A DNA stretch of 64,000 bases from positions 110,406-174,405 of the forward strand of contig NZ_CAMFQO010000002.1 in the NCBI RefSeq assembly GCF_945980375.1. The letters are read 5' to 3'. A program made the position numbers and the translations under genes. Below the pieces are notes generated by a model. That model saw only the letters and a program-made list of their open reading frames with translations, had not been told where the DNA came from and ran no database searches. This DNA is from an uncultured Eubacterium sp. GTDB taxonomy: Bacteria > Bacillota > Clostridia > Oscillospirales > Acutalibacteraceae. Below, piece after piece: positions 59,537 to 64,000 of the stretch (its first letter is position 1; the number at the start of each line of letters is the position of its first letter).

Positions 59537-59639
59537 TTAATTAGTTAATTGATTTCATAAGATATAATGTTATTAAAGTATCTAAATATATATTTTTATG
59601 TAAAAAATAATATGAGTTGTTACATTTTATGATGAGATT

Positions 59640-59895
59640 AAGTAGAACAAAGTTAATGCAATATTTCGTACCGGTCATAATAATTATCCTATTTACAATG
59701 ATAGTCAAGGGGAATTGCTGTAGGGTGGTATTATGAAAACTTTTTTGTGGATATAATAAAAGATTTATAATTCATCCAGACAATTATCATGTTTTTAAAG
59801 GATTTCAAATTCCGTGGTGGCAAGAAGCATTAGATATTATATTAAAATGTTGCATAAAGAATTCAGAATTTAGTTTTACTACTCCTTTTTATTGA
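59640..59895 (+). pseudogene. Decayed fragment of a sugar-transfer ATP-grasp gene
   Basis: In one frame (about 59767-59895) the sequence encodes IIHPDNYHVFKGFQIPWWQEALDIIL, then stops. This matches VHPDSKVKFKGFQIPYWDELIELI of the intact ATP-grasp protein downstream. Further upstream, bases around 59707-59735 align with the gene's NAAQGGI codons. The bases near 59656 match its MHSIIRTG codons, but in other frames and with gaps. The fragment has frameshifts and an internal deletion and lacks a start. It is a relic of a second, related gene. Its stop codon overlaps the -35 box of the intact gene. Confidence 0.8.
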
Positions 59896-59920
59896 CAAAA
59901 AACAGAACATAAAGTATACT
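59892..59920 (+). promoter_or_regulatory. Promoter of the ATP-grasp/acyltransferase pair
   Basis: TTGACA (59892-59897) and TATACT (59915-59920) are 17 bases apart. Confidence 0.7.
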
Positions 59921-59956
59921 TTAAAAAGAAAGACTATTATATGGAGGTAATAAAAT

Positions 59957-60979
59957 GTGATTAATTGGCAAGAATTTGATAAAGAGCTAATTAATGCTTT
60001 TGAGGTCTATCTCCCTGATTATAAGCAAATAGACGAATTAACTATGCAAAATATAATTTGTGATATAATTGAGTCAAAAGAAAAATATGAATTTGCATAT
60101 TATAAAGAGTATTTTATGTATAATTTTCATGAGGAAAATGAGAACGTTAGATCTACATTTTGCGGAGAAGGATTATACAAAAAATGTGTATATAATTCTT
60201 TAAAAGATTTTGATGACAAAGTTGTACTGTTTAAAAACAAGATGAAAACATATGAAGCTCTCAAACCGTTTTATAAAAGAGATATTATTGAGGTAAAAGA
60301 CTTTTCGGATTATCAAAAATTTGTTGATTTTGCTAATAAAAACAGAACATTTATTGTAAAAGAAACCTTGGGTTCGTTAGGTAGAAATGTAAATAAAATC
60401 ACTATATCGAAAGAACTTGATGCAAAAACAGTTTTTTTAAATATATTGCGTTATGGTGGCTGCGTTTGTGAGAGTTGGATTGAACAAAGTGATATTTTTA
60501 AACAATTCAACGAATCTTCTGTAAATACTGTAAGAATTGTTGGAATATATGATGGTGAAAAAGTACATAGAATGCATTCAATTATCAGAACAGGAAGAAC
60601 GGGAGCAATTGTTGACAATGCTGCTCAGGGTGGAATTTTTGCAGAAGTAAATGTTGATACCGGAGAAGTAGTGTCAGACGGTTATACTGAAATAAATACG
60701 GATCAATTTGAAGTACATCCTGATTCAAAAGTCAAATTTAAGGGATTTCAAATTCCTTATTGGGATGAATTGATAGAATTGATCAATGAAATGCACAAAC
60801 TGTGTTATCCAATCAGTTTGGCAGGTTGGGATTTAGCACTTACAGATAATGGATGGGTTTTAGTCGAGGGTAATAGTAAACCATTTATGTGCGACATGCA
60901 ATTACTTCATTATAAAACCTGTGGTGTCGGATTAAAAAAAGAATTTCAATTCTTTTTAGACAAATTTTCTGATAAATAA
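59957..60979 (+). CDS. Sugar-transfer-associated ATP-grasp protein
   Basis: The 340-aa protein has an ATP-grasp fold. A lysine-bearing strand (FIVKETLGSLGRNVNKI, about 134-150) is followed by CESWIEQSD and RTGRTGAIVDNAAQGGIFAEV. The metal-binding end is WDLALTDNGWVLVEGNSKP (about 290-308, E then N). This matches the 'sugar-transfer-associated ATP-grasp' family, often found in capsule or exopolysaccharide clusters. It probably joins an acid and an amine with ATP; the substrate is unknown. The start is GTG 59957, nine bases after GGAGG. An ATG overlapping it (59955) meets TGA at once. It is AT-rich compared with the rest of the window. Confidence 0.8.
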   Translation: MINWQEFDKELINAFEVYLPDYKQIDELTMQNIICDIIESKEKYEFAYYKEYFMYNFHEENENVRSTFCGEGLYKKCVYNSLKDFDDKVVLFKNKMKTYEALKPFYKRDIIEVKDFSDYQKFVDFANKNRTFIVKETLGSLGRNVNKITISKELDAKTVFLNILRYGGCVCESWIEQSDIFKQFNESSVNTVRIVGIYDGEKVHRMHSIIRTGRTGAIVDNAAQGGIFAEVNVDTGEVVSDGYTEINTDQFEVHPDSKVKFKGFQIPYWDELIELINEMHKLCYPISLAGWDLALTDNGWVLVEGNSKPFMCDMQLLHYKTCGVGLKKEFQFFLDKFSDK

Positions 60980-60991
60980 GGAATGTGTTTG

Positions 60992-61480
60992 ATGTTAAAC
61001 ATTATGAAAGCAAAGACTAATAATTTTTGGATAATCAGAGAAAAACTTTTAAATGAAAGCAACTCATTTAAGAAAAAGTATTATAAAAGAAAGTATAAAA
61101 AACTTCTAAAAGAAAACGGTGCTTGGATTCCTTTGAGTGCCGATATAAAAGAAGTGCCACTTATGCCACATGGAATAAAAGGTGTGTTTATTTCTAAAAA
61201 TGCAACAATAGGTAAAGGCTGTACGATTTTACATCAGGTAACTATTGGCTCAAATGCTTTTGATGATAGCAAACATACAGGTTCTCCGGTGATTGGTGAT
61301 TATGTTTTTATTGGTGCCGGAGCAAAAATCATCGGTGGAATAAAAATAGGGAATAATGTTAGAATAGGAGCCGGTTGTGTAGTGTGCGAGGATATTCCGG
61401 ATAATTGCACAGTAGTTTTGCCTAAACCGGTGATAATTGAACATAAAGAATCTCGAAATAATAAATATAAAATATTATAA
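60992..61480 (+). CDS. Hexapeptide-repeat acyltransferase (serine acetyltransferase-like)
   Basis: The 162-aa protein has a short helical start and a left-handed beta-helix built from hexapeptide repeats. These include IGKGCTILHQVTIGSNA, IGDYVFIGAGAKIIGGIKIGNNVRIGAGCVV, and the closing CTVVLPKPVII. ILHQVTIG holds the likely catalytic His and resembles serine O-acetyltransferases of polysaccharide clusters. It probably transfers an acetyl group to a sugar or serine for a surface polymer, together with the ATP-grasp enzyme 12 bases upstream. ATG 60983 directly abuts AAGGA, so ATG 60992 is the better start. Like its neighbour it is AT-rich. Confidence 0.82.
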   Translation: MLNIMKAKTNNFWIIREKLLNESNSFKKKYYKRKYKKLLKENGAWIPLSADIKEVPLMPHGIKGVFISKNATIGKGCTILHQVTIGSNAFDDSKHTGSPVIGDYVFIGAGAKIIGGIKIGNNVRIGAGCVVCEDIPDNCTVVLPKPVIIEHKESRNNKYKIL

Positions 61481-61518
61481 AAAATGTCTTACTCAAAATT
61501 GAGTAAGACATTTTTTTA
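61481..61518. terminator. Bidirectional terminator
   Basis: AAAATGTCTTACTCAA (61481-61496) pairs perfectly with TTGAGTAAGACATTTT (61499-61514), and Ts continue to 61517. It separates the acyltransferase from the converging GNAT gene. Confidence 0.92.
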
Positions 61519-61573
61519 ATCAAGCTGCTTCTTATCCGTTAAGTATTTCAAAATTCTTTTTGTTGCATTTGGT

Positions 61574-62104
61574 TTAATACTTTTTTAGGTAGTAATATGC
61601 TTTTGCTGTGTCGCCGTTGGTGTATTGGATAATTGGATTTGTTTCAACATCGCCGATTTCTTTCATACCGCTTTTTTCCATCAATCGCCTTGAGCCTATG
61701 TTAGCCTCGTCGCATCTGGAGTAAACCTTATCTATAGGCTGTGTTTTGCAGTAATCCAGCACGGCAGATATTGCCTCTGTTCCGTATCCGTTGTTCCAAC
61801 AGCTTGGGCTTATTTTGTAATTCAGATAAAACTGACGTTCCAAATGAGGCATAAGCTCAACATAACCTATCATTTTATTTTTCAGCATTATACCCCAAAA
61901 GTAATAGTCTTTTTTTCTGTATTTTACAAATTTACGGCAAATAAAGTCACGTGTGAATTTTTTGGTATACGGAGCCTTTGCCATATTGAATTCTGCCATT
62001 TGAGGAAGAGTAAGCCATTGCGCCTGCGCAAGCCTCCATGGCATAATTTTTTTCAGGACTAATCTTTCTGTCCTTATAGTTTTTGTGCCGGTTGCTTTCT
62101 TCAT
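61574..62104 (-). CDS. GNAT family N-acetyltransferase
   Basis: The 176-aa protein is of the RimJ/RimL type within the GNAT superfamily: TERLVLKKIMPWRLAQAQWL near the start and GYVELMPHLERQFYLNYKISPSCWNNGYGTEAISAVLDYC as the acetyl-CoA core. The SRCDEANIGSRRLMEKSGMKEIG motif B closes it. It should acetylate an amino group of a protein, peptide or small molecule. It lies four bases after the FGGY kinase gene and is probably co-transcribed with it. Any link to sugar metabolism is unproven. Confidence 0.82.
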   Translation of the reverse strand: MKKATGTKTIRTERLVLKKIMPWRLAQAQWLTLPQMAEFNMAKAPYTKKFTRDFICRKFVKYRKKDYYFWGIMLKNKMIGYVELMPHLERQFYLNYKISPSCWNNGYGTEAISAVLDYCKTQPIDKVYSRCDEANIGSRRLMEKSGMKEIGDVETNPIIQYTNGDTAKAYYYLKKY

Positions 62105-62108
62105 AAGC

Positions 62109-63731
62109 TTATCCGTTCAGAATTGCAAAGTTTTCCTTGTTGGATTTGTAAAGGTTTTTGAACACCTTAAAGTTTCTGTCGTAAACATCCTTGTTTGCTT
62201 TGTTTGGATGGTAAACAGTTTTTGCAGGGATGAGCTTCTTTACCTCGGTCATTGAGCTGATCATACCTGTACCTACTGCGATACAAGCTGCCGCACCGAC
62301 GGCACCGATGTTTTGCGGTGAGTCCACAACCTCAACATCTCTTTGCAAAATATCTGCAAGGATTTGGCAGGTGGCAGCACCCAAAGCACCGCCGCCACAG
62401 AAGCGAACGGAATTTGTTTTCTTGTACTTTGCAACCTTTTGCTCCTGCCTTTCGAGCATCCATCTCATATGGAAGCACACACCCTCAACAACAGCTCTGA
62501 TAAGCTCGGTTTTGCCTGTTTCAAGATGAATGTTAAAGAACATACCTGCGGCATTCGGGTCCTCAAACGGACAACGGTTGCCGTGAAGCCACGGTGTAAA
62601 TATTACACCGTCAGAGCCCGGATTTGCTCTGTCAATAACCTCTTCAAGATAATCGTAAAGGTTAAAGCTTTGCTCCTCCAAGTCGTCCTTTTTGTGACCG
62701 TATTTCTTAAGGAACACACCGATTTCGTCAAGTGCAAGGTGCTCCTTAACCCAGCCCATACATTTGTTGGATGTTTCAAGCTCGGCAAAGTAGTTGTAGT
62801 TTTCAGGGTTGGCACCAACGATAGCTGCCATCATAGCACCTGCGTCTACAAGCTGCTCCGGAACAACTGTGCCTACCCAACCCGATGTACCTGAATATAT
62901 GTGGGTGTCACCGATTTCGGTTGCGCCTGCACCTACACCGATAAGGGATGCGTCACCGCCGCCGCCGTATACTGCGGTGCCCTCTGCAAGACCAAGCTCC
63001 TCGGCTGCCTGCTTTGTAACCTCGCCGACCTTTTCCGTGCTTGCCTTGATTGGAGGCATATGCTCAATGTTTACACCTACCATATCGCAGATAGGCTTGC
63101 ACCAGCCCTCGTGGCCCTTGCGTGTATCATAAAGCAATGTGCCGAACGCAGAGTCATTTGTCATAACAAATTCACCGCTGCAACGCAAAATCATATATTC
63201 CTTAACATCAAGCCATTTGTATATTTTCTTAAAGTTTTCGGGCTCGTGTGCCTCAACCCACTTGTATTTCCAAATAGGGTCCTTTACCGATGAAGATACA
63301 GCACCGGTGTACTTGAGGTATTTCAAAAGCTTTGTAACCTCTGCACCTGCAATCTGGAAGCCGTGTGCAATACCCTTTTTGATTTCCTCTCTTGCACGCT
63401 GATCCATATATGTCATAGGACGGCGAATACACTTTCCGTCCCTGTCAACAAGAACAAGTCCCTGCATTGCGGAGCAAAAGCTGATGCCCTCAATTTGCTC
63501 TTTTTTTACCTTTTTGCACTTTTTGAACACTTCCTTTGTGGTAACGCACATTGCATTCCACCACTCGTCAGCATCCTGCTCGCTTCCGCCCTTTACTCCT
63601 GTTTCGTCGTCTACATAAAGCTTGTAGCCCTCGGTAGCGGAGCTAAGGATTTTGATTTCGTTGTCGATTTCGATAAGGCAGGTTTTGATGCCTGTTGTAC
63701 CGATGTCATAGGTGATTACGTACTTGCTCAT
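62109..63731 (-). CDS. FGGY-family carbohydrate kinase (xylulokinase-like)
   Basis: The protein (540 aa) phosphorylates a sugar or sugar alcohol with ATP. The N-terminal phosphate-1 motif is YDIGTTGIKT. SFCSAMQGLVLVDRDGK and PMTYMDQRA form the sugar site, with the catalytic Asp likely in the MDQRA region or GGGGDAS. The second domain has YSGTSGW and RFCGGGALG with SPQNIGAVGAAACI. The pattern is nearest to the xylulokinase branch, but gluconate, glycerol or other substrates are possible. GGAGG precedes the ATG. The upstream TetR-type gene is in the same direction, 27 bases away, and may regulate it. Confidence 0.83.
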   Translation of the reverse strand: MSKYVITYDIGTTGIKTCLIEIDNEIKILSSATEGYKLYVDDETGVKGGSEQDADEWWNAMCVTTKEVFKKCKKVKKEQIEGISFCSAMQGLVLVDRDGKCIRRPMTYMDQRAREEIKKGIAHGFQIAGAEVTKLLKYLKYTGAVSSSVKDPIWKYKWVEAHEPENFKKIYKWLDVKEYMILRCSGEFVMTNDSAFGTLLYDTRKGHEGWCKPICDMVGVNIEHMPPIKASTEKVGEVTKQAAEELGLAEGTAVYGGGGDASLIGVGAGATEIGDTHIYSGTSGWVGTVVPEQLVDAGAMMAAIVGANPENYNYFAELETSNKCMGWVKEHLALDEIGVFLKKYGHKKDDLEEQSFNLYDYLEEVIDRANPGSDGVIFTPWLHGNRCPFEDPNAAGMFFNIHLETGKTELIRAVVEGVCFHMRWMLERQEQKVAKYKKTNSVRFCGGGALGAATCQILADILQRDVEVVDSPQNIGAVGAAACIAVGTGMISSMTEVKKLIPAKTVYHPNKANKDVYDRNFKVFKNLYKSNKENFAILNG

Positions 63732-63758
63732 ATTTTCCTCCGTATGTAAAATAGTTTG

Positions 63759-64000
63759 TTACTGTTTTTCAAACGTAAATGCAGACTCAATAAATTTAAG
63801 CAGCTGCTTTACGATTTGGTCCTCCGAAAGCTCTTCAACATTAACCCCTGTGTAAATTTCAAGCCTGTTGCGATAGTAGTCGCAGGTGAATGAAAACTGA
63901 AGCGAGGTTAACAAATTGTCAAGGAAAAATGCAAACAGACGAGGATCCATATCCTGCCTTAAATCTCCGCTTGCCAACGCGTCGGTAATACATTTTATAT
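63759..64000 (-). CDS. C-terminal part of a TetR-type transcriptional regulator (cut by window edge)
   Basis: The ORF enters from the right edge and ends at 63759. About 80 residues are visible. They show a helical ligand-binding domain of the TetR type (ALASGDLRQDMDPRLFAFFLDNLLTSLQF), ending EDQIVKQLLKFIESAF. The DGDLRxDxDPxxxAxF pattern is common in TetR C-terminal helices. The DNA-binding part lies outside. Since it stands first in line with the FGGY kinase gene, it probably controls that operon. Confidence 0.65.
   Translation of the reverse strand, partial: IKCITDALASGDLRQDMDPRLFAFFLDNLLTSLQFSFTCDYYRNRLEIYTGVNVEELSEDQIVKQLLKFIESAFTFEKQ

Noticed and set aside
1..64000. tRNA, rRNA, CRISPR arrays, prophage or insertion sequences
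   Set aside because: No TPsiC-type motifs with cloverleaf pairing, no regularly spaced repeats, and no transposase, integrase or capsid-like proteins were seen.

Overview
The window looks like a chromosomal segment of a spore-forming, gut-type Clostridia bacterium, most likely in or near Ruminococcaceae/Oscillospiraceae. The evidence is the sporulation genes spoIVB and spoVT, a Trp T-box, Firmicutes-style GGAGG ribosome binding sites, TTGACA-17-TATAAT promoters, and genes for host or plant glycan use. No rRNA, tRNA, CRISPR array, transposase or integrase was seen.

Layout. 1-3.7 kb: the tail of a probable GH112 phosphorylase, lactaldehyde reductase fucO, a RadC-like protein without its catalytic motif, and gdhA. 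3.8-7.1 kb: a tryptophan T-box (specifier TGG) controlling a three-gene ABC importer (trpXYZ type). 7.1-11.4 kb: yebC, spoIVB, a YerB-like lipoprotein and ilvE. 11.5-13.9 kb: a cbiMQO-type Co/Ni importer on the minus strand. 14.0-18.8 kb: a minus-strand operon of thioesterase, HAD-Nudix fusion, cysteine desulfurase, ThiI and a sortase-B-like protein lacking the catalytic residues. 18.87-18.98 kb: a candidate small RNA. 19.3-19.85 kb: a two-gene sigma-like cassette. 20-25.3 kb: an ECF S component, then the operon asp23-fakA-recG-PHP. 25.4-32.8 kb: peptide-binding lipoprotein plus YmdB phosphodiesterase, a hairpin-rich intergenic element, putP, a cation efflux protein and an acyl-CoA ligase. 32.9-36.8 kb: an AIM24 protein, a truncated spoVT start, an AT-rich acyltransferase islet, the intact spoVT and a YczE-like membrane protein. 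36.9-41 kb: a membrane-anchored GH27 alpha-galactosidase, a nucleotidyltransferase, a small multidrug export protein and a PPase-like/Nudix fusion.

41-59.5 kb is the most unusual part. Two giant secreted proteins (about 2,623 and 2,013 aa) are divergently transcribed from a roughly 740-base AT-rich region with long structured leaders. The plus-strand giant is followed by two secreted proteins with cohesin-like N-terminal domains. The second giant and the 352-aa protein share a C-terminal module (carboxypeptidase-regulatory-like plus dockerin-like). A 40-codon peptide gene closes the run before a terminator. I infer an extracellular assembly; its function is unknown.

59.6-64 kb: a decayed ATP-grasp gene, an intact sugar-transfer-associated ATP-grasp gene with a hexapeptide acyltransferase, a GNAT acetyltransferase, an FGGY sugar kinase and the end of a TetR regulator.

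All calls come from reading motifs by eye; no database search was run.
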